A stretch of DNA of 40,956 nt from positions 1 to 40,956 of the forward strand of contig RPFO01001015.1 in the NCBI GenBank assembly GCA_009746045.1, in the 5' to 3' direction. Shown here piece by piece: positions 1 through 9,591 of the stretch (position 1 is the stretch's first letter; every line of letters starts with the position of its first letter). The DNA is from Mesostigma viride (lineage: Eukaryota > Streptophyta > Mesostigmatophyceae > Mesostigmatales > Mesostigmataceae). Made by a program: the position numbers and the translations under genes. The notes below the pieces were generated by a model that was not told the origin of the DNA, searched no databases, and worked only from the letters and a program-made list of their open reading frames with translations.

Positions 1-875
1 CCTACGATGAATATATGTGAGGTTGTGATATATCACGGCTTAGGGCAACTCATGGACACGCTTGCCCCCCAAGGACAGCCATTGGATATTGCTAGGTTGT
101 ACAGGGGCTGGTTTACAAAATAGGTGAGTTACTGCCGATTTATCGGCAGCATTTCCGCCCATTTAGGGGTTAAGAGTGAGATACAGATATGGGAACGTAG
201 TGGTGGTGGCGCGTCGCTGCCGCTTAAGGAATGCCCGAGCAAAAATGTTTTGGCTGTGCAGAAAAGCCCGATGAGCAGCAGTGATACTGGCGGTGGACTG
301 TGCACGCTGAACATAGGTAGGGCTGGACGCCAACTCGTGTTGCAAAGTAGCAAGGTAGTGCTTCTTGCATATGAAAGCAAAGTTGTTGGCACTCTTGTCA
401 ACACACGTGATGATAAAGTCCTGCTTGAAGTGGTCAAGAAGTGCTTTATCTGTGGTGTTGAGCCAGGTGGTGCGGTGGACCTGCTGGAGACGGTAATCAA
501 GCCTGGTGAGACGTGCATTGCATTCGTGAATGACGGCGCGAAACCACGGTTCCATGGCAAGGGGAGCAAGCTGTAGGTCCGTGCTCATGGCATTGCAGAA
601 TTTGCGCAGTGATGTGGAGAGCAGTGCATTCACCTCTTTGGCACACGTGCGCTGGACCCACGGCCGAAACTTGGTGCCTTTGGCAAAAAGGTCTACAAGC
701 GTGTGGCTCGGCAGGATGCTGAGGTCAGCGGTCATGACGTGCTGTGAGGTGGGATCAAGGTACTTGAAATACCGTTGTTGTTGGCAGGGGCAGGGCCCTG
801 CCAAGATGGTGGCCAGCTCGGTGGGCGTTGTATCGCGGCTGACCTTCCCGTTGCTGAAAACCATTTGTCCCAAGG
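1..875 (-). pseudogene. Penelope-like element, reverse transcriptase N-terminal part (downstream half)
   Basis: A minus-strand reading frame from about 873 down to 163 reads like the start of a Penelope-like reverse transcriptase. It has a C-x-C stretch (CPCQQ), the pattern HVMTADLSI followed by GTKFRPW, and the conserved block ITCVDKSANNFAFICKKHY that precedes the palm in this family. After FPYLYLT the frame stops at about 163; the expected continuation (PKWAEMLPINRQ) lies in another frame and is soon closed again, so the copy is frameshifted and probably dead. The catalytic palm would lie beyond the window start. The matching upstream half of the same protein is at 33513-34884, and the 32.6-kb block at 876-33512 interrupts it. 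The family call rests on motif memory, not a search. Confidence 0.72.
871..875. repeat. 5-bp target site duplication (left copy)
   Basis: CAAGG lies directly outside the left end of the block that begins AGGGGATTC at 876. The same five bases follow the right end, at 33513-33517. The duplication cannot be extended to six bases, since the next bases differ. Confidence 0.8.
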
Positions 876-905
876 AGGGGATTCATAGGTGTTTGCTCAA
901 TTTCA
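876..905 (+). repeat. Terminal inverted repeat, left
   Basis: Thirty bases beginning AGGGGATTCATAGGTGTTTG match the inverted complement of 33483-33512 with one mismatch (G/A at the 13th base). Further in, the two ends differ for about 50-75 bp before satellite begins on each side. Confidence 0.8.
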
Positions 906-957
906 CAAGTCTTCAAATGAGTAAAAAAAAAATCTTTCAGATCTGAGGGTACCTAAA
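906..957. other. Short non-repetitive spacer between terminal repeat and satellite
   Basis: An AT-rich stretch with a run of ten A's. It has no counterpart at the right end and no gene. Confidence 0.5.
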
Positions 958-2618
958 GCTGGACTGTTGCAGGCAGCATGTAGACCATGAAAATAGACCA
1001 CCCACGAAAATTGGGCTCATTCTGAGCTCAAATGGTGACATGTGACAGCATACATGTGCAGTTTTTCGTCATTTTCCCCCTTTTCTTACATGAAACAAAT
1101 ATGAATAGTGGACAAATGAACTCATTTCAGGCTGGATTCTTGCAGGCAGCATCTAGACCATGAAAATAGACCACCCACAAAAATTGGGCTCATTCTGAGC
1201 TCAAATGGTGACATGTGACAGCATACATGTGCAGTTTTTCGTCATTTTCCCCCTTTTCTTACATGAAACAAATATGAATAGTGGACAAATGAACTCATTT
1301 CAGGCTGGATTCTTGCAGGCAGCATGTAGACCATGAAAATAGACCACCCACAAAAATTGGGCTCATTCTGAGCTCAAATGGTGACATGTGACAGCATACA
1401 TGTGCAGTTTTTCGTCATTTTCCCCCTTTTCTTACATGAAACAAATATGAATAGTGGACAAATGAACTCATTTCAGGCTGGATTCTTGCAGGCAGCATGT
1501 AGACCATGAAAATAGACCACCCACAAAAATTGGGCTCATTCTGAGCTCAAATGGTGACATGTGACAGCATACATGTGCAGTTTTTCGTCATTTTCCCCCT
1601 TTTCTGACATGAAACAAATATGAATAGTGAACAAATGAACTCATATCAGGCTGGATTCTTGCAGGCAGCATTTATACCATGAAAATAGACCACCCACAAA
1701 AATTGGGCTCATTATGAGCTCAAATGGTGACATGTGACAGCATACATGTGCAGTTTTTCGTCATTTTCCCCCTTTTCTTACATGAAACAAATATGAATAG
1801 TGAACAAATGAACTCATTTCAGGCTGGATTCTTGCAAGCAGCATCTAGACCATGAAAATAGACCACCCACAAAAATTGGGCTCATTCTGAGCTCAAATGG
1901 TGACATGTGACAGTGTAAATATGCAGCTTTTCGTCATTTGCACCGGTTTCTTACATGAAACAAATAGGAATCATGACCAAATGAACTCATATCGAGCTGC
2001 CAGGATTCTTGCAAGCAACATTTAAACCATAATACTACACCACCTACAAAAATTGGGCTCATTATGAGCTCAAATGGTGACATGTGACAGTATAAATATG
2101 CAGTTTTACGCCATTTTCATCGTTTTCTTACACGAAATAAATAGGAATCATGACCAAATGAGCTCATATCGAGCTGGATTCTTGCAAGCTACATTTAAAC
2201 CATAATACTAGACCACCTACAAAAATTGGGCTCATTATGAGCTCAAATGGTGACATGTGACAGTATAAATATGCAACCTTTTGTCATTTGCACCGGTTTC
2301 TTACATGAAACAAATAGGAATCATGAACCAATGAACTCATATCCAGCTGGATTCTTGCAAGCTACATTTAAACCATAATACTACACCACCTACAAAAATT
2401 GGGCTCATTATGAGCTCAAATGGTGACATGTGACAGTATGAATATGCAGTTTTACGCCATTTGCACCGGTTTCTTACATGAAACAAATAGGAATCATGAC
2501 CAAATGAACTCATATCAAGCTGGATTCTTGCAAGCAACATTTAAACCATAATACTAGACCACCTACAAAAATTGGGCTCATTCGATCTGAGCTCAAATGG
2601 TGACATGTGACAGTATAT
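958..2618 (+). repeat. 173-bp satellite array, left arm (ten units)
   Basis: Head-to-tail units begin GGCTGGATTCTTGCA at about 958, 1130, 1303, 1476, 1649, 1822, 1996, 2174, 2346 and 2519. The period is exactly 173 bp in the outer, near-identical units. The inner four units are more diverged (for example 'accataatactaga' in place of 'accatgaaaataga'). Each unit carries the palindrome TGAGCTCA or a near copy, and ACATGTGACAGCATACATGT, an imperfect inverted repeat. The same units occur in inverted orientation in the right arm. Short ORFs within the array follow the repeat and are not genes. Confidence 0.93.
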
Positions 2619-2822
2619 GAAAAGAGACAACAAACGTGGACTGAAGCATTGGCACGCTGAGCCCCGTGCATGTCTGAGACCAGTTGTCTGAAAAGAGACA
2701 ACAAACGTGGCAGCATGGCACGCCGAGCCCCGTGCATGTCTGAGACCAGTTGTCTGAAAAGAGACAACAAACGTGGAAGCATGGCACGCCGAGCCCCGTG
2801 CATGTCTGAGACCAGTTGTCTG
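2619..2822 (+). repeat. Three tandem copies of a 66-71-bp repeat
   Basis: Units begin GAAAAGAGACAACAAACGTGG at 2619, 2690 and 2756 and end CATGTCTGAGACCAGTTGTCT. The first unit has five extra bases. The mirror image is at 22078-22281. ORFs across it repeat themselves (MHGARRAMLPRLL) and are not taken as genes. Confidence 0.9.
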
Positions 2823-3004
2823 AACTGAAACGTAAAAAGCGCGGATCCGCGTAAGGCGCGATGTCTACTGGCTCAGGACAGTATATATATATAACCCCTA
2901 TTGAGTGATAGGGGCTTGTGGGGTACCGGGGAGCCATTCTTGAGTGATGATGATTGAGTGATAATTGAGTGATAAAATATTTGAGTTTTAGACTTGTTAC
3001 TGGC

Positions 3005-3375
3005 ACCCGTCACAGGAAGTTGTAAATATTGTTTACAACCTCAACACGGGTCGACTGGCCCTTCTCGACCCCCGCCAACCTTGTCTCAGGGGTCGCCGGG
3101 CTTGGGTGGTGCCTCGTAGGTACTTGCATCTGTCACGGGAAGTGGTTAATATTTTTAACAACTTCCCCACGGGTCGACTGGCCCCTCTCAACCCCCGCCA
3201 ACCTTGTCTCAAGGGTCGCCGGGCTTAGGTGGTGCCTCGTAGGTACTTGCATCCGTCACGGGAAGGTGTTAATATTTTTAACAACTTCCCACGGGCCGAG
3301 TAGCCTTTCTCGACCCCCGCCAACCTTGGCTCAAGGGTCGCCGGGCTTTAGTGGTGCTTCATAATTCCGGCACCC
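3005..3375 (+). repeat. Three tandem copies of a 123-bp repeat with internal hairpins
   Basis: Units start at GTCAC(A/G)GGAAG, at 3009, 3132 and 3255. Each has a foldback around an AT-rich centre, for example GGGAAGTGGTTAATATTTTT pairing with AACAACTTCCC, followed by GGTCGACTGGCC and CCCCCGCCAACCTTGTCTCA. The block is mirrored at about 20960-21330 in the right arm. No coding content is supported. Confidence 0.85.
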
Positions 3376-3443
3376 GTCACCACCCGCCGTGGGTCTGCCG
3401 CCCACCGAGCCCCGCCTACCCACAAGCTTTGGTGGGGGTGGGG

Positions 3444-3508
3444 TGGTGGCAAAATTGCACAGATAATTTGAAGGTAGTTCTAATCCTTTCTGTGCAATTT
3501 TGCCACCA
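3444..3508. repeat. Perfect 20-bp inverted repeat with 25-nt spacer, left arm
   Basis: TGGTGGCAAAATTGCACAGA at 3444-3463 is exactly complementary to 3489-3508, with a 25-nt loop. The same structure sits at 20828-20892. A strong cruciform this close to the inner edge of both arms could be a replication, resolution or recombinase-binding site. Its role is not shown by the sequence. Confidence 0.85.
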
Positions 3509-3692
3509 TTCACCATCCGCCGTAGACCTGGCGCACTTCGACCACACACACCGTCGCGTGGAGGGTGCGGTCCGGCCTAGAAGTCTGCGTCCTCGCGGGA
3601 GGTGCCGGGAAGGGCGGGAGAGGGGGTGGCGGGGTTTGGGAGGTGTTCATTCCTGACAATAAAATCTAAATCTACTATATGACGCGCAAAAT

Positions 3693-6600
3693 CTACCGGA
3701 ACTGGTAGCCGTCCTCCACATCATTTTGCGTCTCGTCCTGGTGGCGGAGGGACTCTAGCTCGGTCTCCTTGCCCCACCAGTCAGGCTGATACCGCTCACA
3801 AAAATCTAGCAAATAGGCCTTAGAGATTTCTAGGACTTCCTCACTCTTCCCATTCTTCCTATAACCGCTCGCTGAGATGTTTAGAGTGCTCTCCAACAGC
3901 TTGTTAATAAGACTCGAGCACTGGGCAAAACTCAGTGTTCCTGCCCCACCCTTTGCCCTTCTCTGATACCCGAACACCCCACGCATGAACTTTTGCTTGT
4001 CCATAATCTCACGGTCGATCTTATTTCCCAGCTCGATCGCCTTGTCGCGGGGGATCGTCATGGTCCTGGCACTCTTGCGATCAAGGATGAACTCCTCAAT
4101 CCCGCTGCCCGCCAATAAGTGTAAAGCCACCGCGAGGGTCTTCGCGTCCCTCCCGTTTTGTACTGCGAGAGGTCAAAGAACGAGTGAGATTTTCTCATGG
4201 CCTCGAGAATGTCGGCAAGGTACCTGCCCTTGCCCAGTTCTGTCGCTCGAGAGTGTTGCCGGACAGCTCGATAAACCGTCCGGCATTTATCCCTATCGAG
4301 GATCCCGGCAAGTTCCTCATCTCTACATTCACGCGGAATTTGATAGCTAAACGCCGCGAGCTCGTAGACGTTCTTGAGCCGTTTCTCAAAGGCAGTAAGA
4401 ACCTCGCCTGCATCACACCGATCCTTCAGTGAGATGTATTCGTCGTGCGCCATCACGTAAACGGCGCGCTCCTTGTCCTCGTCCTCCTTCTTGGGAAGTG
4501 GCGGGGCCTCGGTGGACTCCACCCTCTCCTCCTCGCCCTCTATCAACACGCCATAGTCCTCCCTTAGCATCCTAATCAAGTTGACCTTGTAGTGACTGCG
4601 CGAGACTGCCACGTCTTGCAGGTTACGGCAGAAGAGGTTGAGAAGTGGCGAGTTGGTGTCAAAGAGGCGTTTGCCGTCCTCGCCCCACAAGGAGATCACA
4701 TCAGCGTTGTCCCCTGCCATAAGGTTCAGCAACTTGCACTCGGTCTCCACAGTCTTCTTCCGAATCTCGTCAAAGTCTGTATCCATCCTTGAGAGAGGGG
4801 TTGTTGAGTCCCTGTAGAAGATTGTCATCTCTCCCTTGCATAGGTGGCGGACGCGGAACATCTGTTGGAGCATGGTGGTGTACTCGGCGTACCCGGGAGC
4901 GTTGATGAACCCAGCCACCATGCTGTCAAACGTGTGCAAAGTGTACGAGACACCGACGGTGATAGTCGGGGAGATAATAAGGAAGTCCAGGTCTTCCCAT
5001 GCGGTATTTGCTCCATCTTCCAGGTCCTTCTTAGGTGTCTCCTTGGTGTATGATTTCCACTTCTTGGTTGCTAGGATGTCCTTCAGGCCATCACACACCG
5101 CCGGAACAGCCCATGCAGCCGACATAGGCAAAAACTTTCTCGCCAGCCGCTAACCTCCTCCTACACTCTCGCGTGATCTCCGCGACAAAGACGGCCTTCC
5201 AGCATTTCTTAGAATCGACGTCAACCCACTTCAACATGCGGTTGGTGGGCCGCTTGAAAGTGTTGACAGATGCCTGGATGCCGTCGACTGGCCTGTGAGC
5301 TGCAATGAAATTGTAGACCTTCGCCGTGACCGTCGCATCAAGTGCTATGACGATCTTGGCCCTCTCGATGATCTCTACCAACTGCTTGATAACCTCGCGC
5401 TTGTTTCTCAGATGGCTTCCAGAAATGGCTGTAAGCGTGTTGTAAACCTCATCCAGCACCACCACGTCAAACCGTGTACTGGCCAGGCGTAGGATGGAAT
5501 TCAAGACAATCAGAACCCTGTCGTCCTTGATGTACCCTCCTTGGCTGGTGAGGTAGTGGCGGAAGTTGGGGTCATTGTACAGGGCCTTAAATGTGGAGTC
5601 CTCCCAGATCCAATGCTTACCCATCTCGCCCAACTTCTTGTAGTTCCTGTCCTCCTCCTTCGACAGGCTGATGTTGGCCACTATGCACAGGATGCGGAGG
5701 TCCGGGAACTTGCGAACAAGCTCGTTAACCATCTCGCGGATCCTCTCCGACTTTCCAGTGCCGCAGTTGGACTGGATGAAGTGGGTGATCTTGTGGTGGT
5801 CTCTGAGTCCTTGAGCAGGCTGGCCAGGCTCTCTACATCAAATGGCTTGATCTTCTCGAGAGAGTACGACTCGCTGAATGGGACGGTCTCGCCCACGAAC
5901 TCGCGCCTATCCATGATGCATAGGGATTGCTTAGGGCCCCTCTTCCAACACGAGTAAGTCACCCTGCCGTCCGAGTACTCACACACTCTCGGGCCGTGTC
6001 CGGGGCTCTTGTGAGGCTTGTCCTTCTTGCAAATGAGGCAAGGTACCAAGGGGTCTACGGACCAGCGAGACATGTAGTACACACGCCCGTCCTCCCCGGC
6101 GTGCTCTTCGATGTTTATCAAGAAACTGCCGGGGGATGTTGTCTTCATGGCCTCGATAGTCCGCGCAACCTGCTCGCTCCCAGCCCCGAGACCGCGGTTC
6201 TTGTATTGGTACTTCTTCTTCTCCTTGTCGCCATCACAGCGAACCATGATTCTGGCACCTTCACATGTTGTGCGCCGTCAGTGTTTGTCGTTGGGTAGAT
6301 GATGATCGTGTGGTCGCGAACGTCCTCCGACCCTCCGCAAATCCTCAGACTGGCGAGAGGGTCGCGCTCACCGCCCTTGTGCATGCCGACTGCCCGGAAG
6401 TTCCAGTCCTTGCCGTAGATGTGGCTGTCAATCATAAACTGCAGCAGCTCATCGTCGTAGTAGTCCTCGGGGTTCTCCAGCATCTCCTTAATGTTCTTCT
6501 CTATGTACGATGCGGCGTGTTCGGTGTTCAGCAACATGTTGGCGTCTTTGTAGAAGGTTGAGTCGGGGTCAAGGAGTTGTTGGCGGATGTAGCGAAGGAA

Positions 6601-7110
6601 GGACTTGCACCAGTACTCGCGTGTCTTTTTGTCGCTTAGGATCAGGCCCTTGATTACGATGTGGTAAGAAACCTTGAGACACCCTCCCTTCTTGCGGGTG
6701 GCGGTTGATACGTTATACTGGAAATTGTCAGGGTTCACATCAAGAACGTCACAGGCGAAGGCGTCATGCAGCCGTTTAAAGTGGTAAGGGTAGTCAACGG
6801 ACTCGCAATCCGTGCTCACCCTGTCATCCAGGTCGACGTATGCCCACGATGGTTGGTCGGGACGTATGATTTCGTTCAATGTTTGCGTCTTATAACTCCT
6901 ACAGCACTCCTCGCGAATCCTCACAAACTCGTCAAAGTCGCTGTAATGTGTGAACTCTTTTGGGCCTCCGACATCTAGAGCGGCGAGGTATGAGTGACCA
7001 TTCAACTGGGCGCTCTCCTTGCAGAGGTCCTTAGAACCCTCGCCTCCAAACCACTTGCGGCCGTGCAGGCACTTGATGTATGGCTTCTTGGTGATGCGTG
7101 TAGTCGTCAT
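3693..7110 (-). pseudogene. Primase-helicase (archaeo-eukaryotic primase fused to origin-binding-protein-like SF2 helicase), frameshifted
   Basis: Five overlapping minus-strand frames together give one large replication protein. The first (7110 to about 6210) is an archaeo-eukaryotic primase with YVDLDD at residues 91-96, SYHIVIKG at 148-155 and NFRAVGMHKGGERD at 237-250. The next (from about 6247) has a CxxC-type zinc cluster (CLICKKD...CEYSDGRVTYSCW) as in herpes-type primases. The helicase follows: Walker A NCGTGKS near 5750-5770, Walker B-like VVVLDEVYNTL near 5450, then SPTITVGVSY and QQMFRVRHL near 4960 and 4850, as in herpesvirus-UL9-like helicases. The final part (4130-3693) has no recognised domain. 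Frame changes fall near 6210-6247, 5790-5820, 5095-5130 and 4130-4165. Either the gene is decaying or the assembly has indel errors; the neighbouring recombinase, ATPase and fibre genes are intact. Confidence 0.82.
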
Positions 7111-7137
7111 GATGAGTGTATACCTCTATGCTTAGAT
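7111..7137 (-). promoter_or_regulatory. Promoter motif of the primase-helicase gene
   Basis: On the minus strand ATCTAAGCATAGAGGTATAC ends a few bases before the ATG at 7110. It matches the element upstream of the major capsid gene (ATCTAAGGTAGAAGGTATAC, 16291-16310) almost base for base with the same spacing. The region behind it (7138-7302) is AT-rich and carries AATAAA-like signals, with no ORF of note. Confidence 0.65.
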
Positions 7138-7302
7138 TTTATTTTCTGGCTGGACTCAGGTTGGAATTTTTTGGGTTGGACAAAAACTTGGATTTTATTA
7201 ATCAATAAAAGAATAGACTTTCTCGATGCTCGAAAAAACCCGGACTTTTATAACTACGTTATAAAAGGGTGACAATCAATTTTCAGAACATGATCATTAA
7301 AC

Positions 7303-8574
7303 TCAAACATCTTCATCGGTCAACTTCTTGGCTTGCTCAAGGATTGCGGCGTCCGGTGTGTCGTTCCGTTCGTATCTAATGGCCATCGCCGGGGAGTGCG
7401 CCATTCCTTTTGCGAGTTTGATTCGTTCGGCGGACGTCGCCCTCTTCACAAAAGCCGTGACGAATGCCCGCCGAGTGTTCAGGATCCCGTGATAAGTGGC
7501 ACGGTACTTCTCGCCGAATGCGGACTTGCTCATGTGTCCTCCGCCGCGGTTGGCTGGGAATAGCCACTTGCCGGCTGCTGCACGCTCTTCCAATAGCTTT
7601 CGGAATGCTCTCATGGATGGCGGGACTGTAAAATCGATAGGCCCCAGATCTTTTGAGGTCTTGTGATTGCGGATCACGAACCTGTTCTCGTGGACTATAA
7701 AGGCATTCTCATGGTCTTCGATCTCCTTCTCGCTTTTCACAAATTTCACATCGTGGTAATTGTACCTGGTGGGCGGTAGTCCCTTCCCGGAGAGGTAGAG
7801 GTACCCCATCAACTTCTCGTCACTTGTCGCGTCCTTGATGGACTTGTGAATACCTTGCAACGTCTTGAAATCGTAATCCGGCTCCACGTTCTCGCTCACA
7901 TAAGCGTCAACGGCCTGTCGTCCCTCTTGCTCGACCGCCTGCTGCTTTCTGTAAGCCTCCACGACCTCTGCCGGCAGCTGGCGAGATGGTGGGAAGATCT
8001 TGTTGATCCCGTTGATGGCCGCTGCTAGATTGGCGCGGGTTGTCTTGGCTCCTACCGCGTCACCTTTCTTCATGTCCTGGATGGTTTGAATGACTTTGCC
8101 AACGTCCAAGAGGCAGGTCACGGGCTCTGTCCGACTGCAGCCCAATGCGTCTAAAATTTGCCCCACACGGCCCACGTACTGTTTTATAGAAGAGATTTTC
8201 GCCCCCTCGGCCGTTTTTATGACCCTGTCTCCTTGCACTTTGGCTACTGGTTGGTTCTCCGGTCGCACTTTCTCGGCTACCCCCATCACCTCCGCAAGGC
8301 TCCATAACTGCTTCTCAAGGGTCCGCGGCTTTGAAGGTGTTTCGTGTGGTCCGCACTCTGTTTCCGGAAGTCCGACTGTTGCGCGCACCTCGTTGACCTC
8401 TTTGCAGTTAGTCCCGTGCTTCTCCAGCCACTTCTCGGTGGGTGTCCACTTGTCTTTCTTGGCCATCGCTCGCATCCGTTGGAGGGCGGCCTTCTCTGGG
8501 TGTTTGAGCCGGTAGCGGGCCTGCGCCTCCCGGCGTTGGCGGAGTTCTTCCTCGGACCTGACGACTTTGACCAT
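7303..8574 (-). CDS. Tyrosine recombinase (PLV integrase)
   Basis: A 423-aa protein when started at MVKVVRSEEE. That ATG follows an ATCT...TATA promoter motif and a GCCGCC context, so the longer upstream frame is rejected. The N-terminal half is basic and helical (arm and core-binding domain). The C-terminal half carries the catalytic set of tyrosine recombinases: Arg in GLPPTRYNYHD (about residue 270), Lys in RNHKTSKDLG, the second Arg in NTRRAFVTAFV in place of a canonical HxxR box, His in GMAHSPAMA and the likely nucleophile Tyr in AIRYERND near the C terminus. Enzymes of this type integrate or resolve virophage and PLV genomes. A B-box/T-arm-like sequence lies about 200 bp upstream (8769-8800). 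The gene looks intact. Confidence 0.88.
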   Translation of the reverse strand: MVKVVRSEEELRQRREAQARYRLKHPEKAALQRMRAMAKKDKWTPTEKWLEKHGTNCKEVNEVRATVGLPETECGPHETPSKPRTLEKQLWSLAEVMGVAEKVRPENQPVAKVQGDRVIKTAEGAKISSIKQYVGRVGQILDALGCSRTEPVTCLLDVGKVIQTIQDMKKGDAVGAKTTRANLAAAINGINKIFPPSRQLPAEVVEAYRKQQAVEQEGRQAVDAYVSENVEPDYDFKTLQGIHKSIKDATSDEKLMGYLYLSGKGLPPTRYNYHDVKFVKSEKEIEDHENAFIVHENRFVIRNHKTSKDLGPIDFTVPPSMRAFRKLLEERAAAGKWLFPANRGGGHMSKSAFGEKYRATYHGILNTRRAFVTAFVKRATSAERIKLAKGMAHSPAMAIRYERNDTPDAAILEQAKKLTDEDV

Positions 8575-9032
8575 GGCGGCACTATAATTATGCATGAGAT
8601 ATTTTTTTTGTGTTTTTAAACGCACCAAGAAAACGGTGTTGTAAAAGGTAAAAAGGGCCTCGCGCACCTTTACTACACTTTCCCACGCTTCGCGAAAGTC
8701 CCCCCCCCCTATGATCCCCCCCCATGGGCATTTTCGGAATTCACAGTTTTTTTTAACAAAAAAATATGAGGTGACTCCACCGGGAATCGAACCCGTGCCC
8801 ATAGTGTTCCGCTCACGACACCGTGACCCGTCGACAATATCAGAGAACTTCTATGCGAAATTTCCGTAGATAAAGATCTGCGGACCGTGCCGCTGTGAGG
8901 GGCGCCCGCGCCAAGTGGCGTAACTTTCTCGTTTGTAGTCCGTTTTGAAATCCGAACATACCGCCGGAAAGCTCTACTCAAGGGCTACAAAATAAGACGA
9001 TAATATCAGGTGTTTGATCGGTAAATACGAAG
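8575..9032. other. Intergenic region upstream of the recombinase
   Basis: About 460 bp without a credible gene. From left to right it holds an ATCT...TATA promoter motif for the recombinase (minus strand, about 8575-8605), a run of C's (8701-8727), a T/A-rich stretch (8747-8766), the tRNA-3'-like sequence at 8769-8800 and unremarkable sequence. Confidence 0.6.
8769..8800 (-). other. tRNA T-arm/B-box-like sequence, possible attachment site
   Basis: On the minus strand CACGGGTTCGATTCCCGG followed by TGGAGTCACC has a perfect Pol III B box (GGTTCGATTCC) and looks like the T arm and 3' acceptor strand of a tRNA gene. The 49-65 pair is mismatched, and no 5' acceptor strand complementary to TGGAGTC was found upstream, so it is not a complete tRNA. 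Integrases often use tRNA 3' ends as attachment sites and carry a copy near the integrase gene. That role is inference. Confidence 0.45.
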
Positions 9033-9563
9033 CTATTTTGATTCGCGGTGAATCGTCGTAAATTTCTTCTTAGGCCTCCCCCAAGGCTTGGGAAGACCTG
9101 TTTCGGGGTCGATATTATGAGTCCTCGGCTTTGTGTCCTTCGACCCCGCGGGCCTACCACGCTTCTTGGGGCTCCGAGGGATGACTTCCTTTTTGATTTT
9201 CGGGGGGCGAGGGGCCTTGGGCGGAGGGGGAGGGTTGCGGGGTTTGCGTTTCATGGCGATGATGTGCATCAACTTTTGGCGGCACTCGTGGCCTATCCCG
9301 GTATGCGTGGGGGGCAGCTCACCGTCGTACCCGCACTCTCGCACAAACGCCGCCATCCTCTCGTGGACCTTTGGTGCTATTCTGGCGCCGGTCAGGTAGC
9401 GCACGAGTGTGGCCAGGTTGAGCACCAGATCTCGGCGGTCGGAACTGCCACGGTAGGAGTTGTTATTCACCTTGAGCCCCGCGCAATTGTGAGTGGCTGG
9501 GTCTGGGAGGCTAGATTGTGGGGAGGGCGTCGTGGGCTGAGAAAATGCCTGCTTCAAGTCCAT
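9033..9563 (-). CDS. AT-hook-like basic protein
   Basis: A 176-aa protein. Residues 1-40 are Ser/Thr/Pro-rich, the middle (about 45-105) is a compact predicted helical segment, and the C-terminal 70 residues are Pro- and Lys-rich with two AT-hook-like motifs, KKRGRPAGSK and KPWGRPKKK. A DNA-binding or genome-condensing role is likely. It sits between the recombinase and the packaging ATPase on the same strand. Its ATG is preceded on the minus strand by AATCTATTC...ACTATACACTCGCG, a version of the shared promoter motif. No family was recognised. Confidence 0.7.
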   Translation of the reverse strand: MDLKQAFSQPTTPSPQSSLPDPATHNCAGLKVNNNSYRGSSDRRDLVLNLATLVRYLTGARIAPKVHERMAAFVRECGYDGELPPTHTGIGHECRQKLMHIIAMKRKPRNPPPPPKAPRPPKIKKEVIPRSPKKRGRPAGSKDTKPRTHNIDPETGLPKPWGRPKKKFTTIHRESK

Positions 9564-9591
9564 CGCGAGTGTATAGTAATAAGAATAGATT

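Larger units (their letters stand above)
1327..3636 (+). repeat. Long inverted repeat, left arm (matches 20701-23571)
   Basis: Reading inward to outward from 3636, this segment matches the inverted complement of 20701-23571 continuously: palindrome, 123-bp repeats, short repeats and then satellite units in the same order, including private variants such as the 'gagctgccaggattct' unit. The match ends within satellite at 1326/23572. The right copy carries a 550-bp insertion (21455-22005). A C-run differs by one base next to the inner edge. The arms are therefore about 2.3 kb. Confidence 0.9.

Noticed and set aside
2337-3006. Minus-strand ORFs, and their mirror copies at 22095-22561
   Set aside because: They follow tandem repeats (repeating MHGARRAMLPRLL and similar) and satellite; no evidence of coding.
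8575-8802. Longer N terminus for the tyrosine recombinase
   Set aside because: The extra 76 codons run through the T-arm-like sequence (MGTGSIPGG is its translation) and the promoter motif; MVKVVRSEEE is the better start.
8769-8850. Complete tRNA gene on the minus strand
   Set aside because: The T arm is good, but no complementary 5' acceptor strand and no clear D or anticodon arm were found at normal distance.
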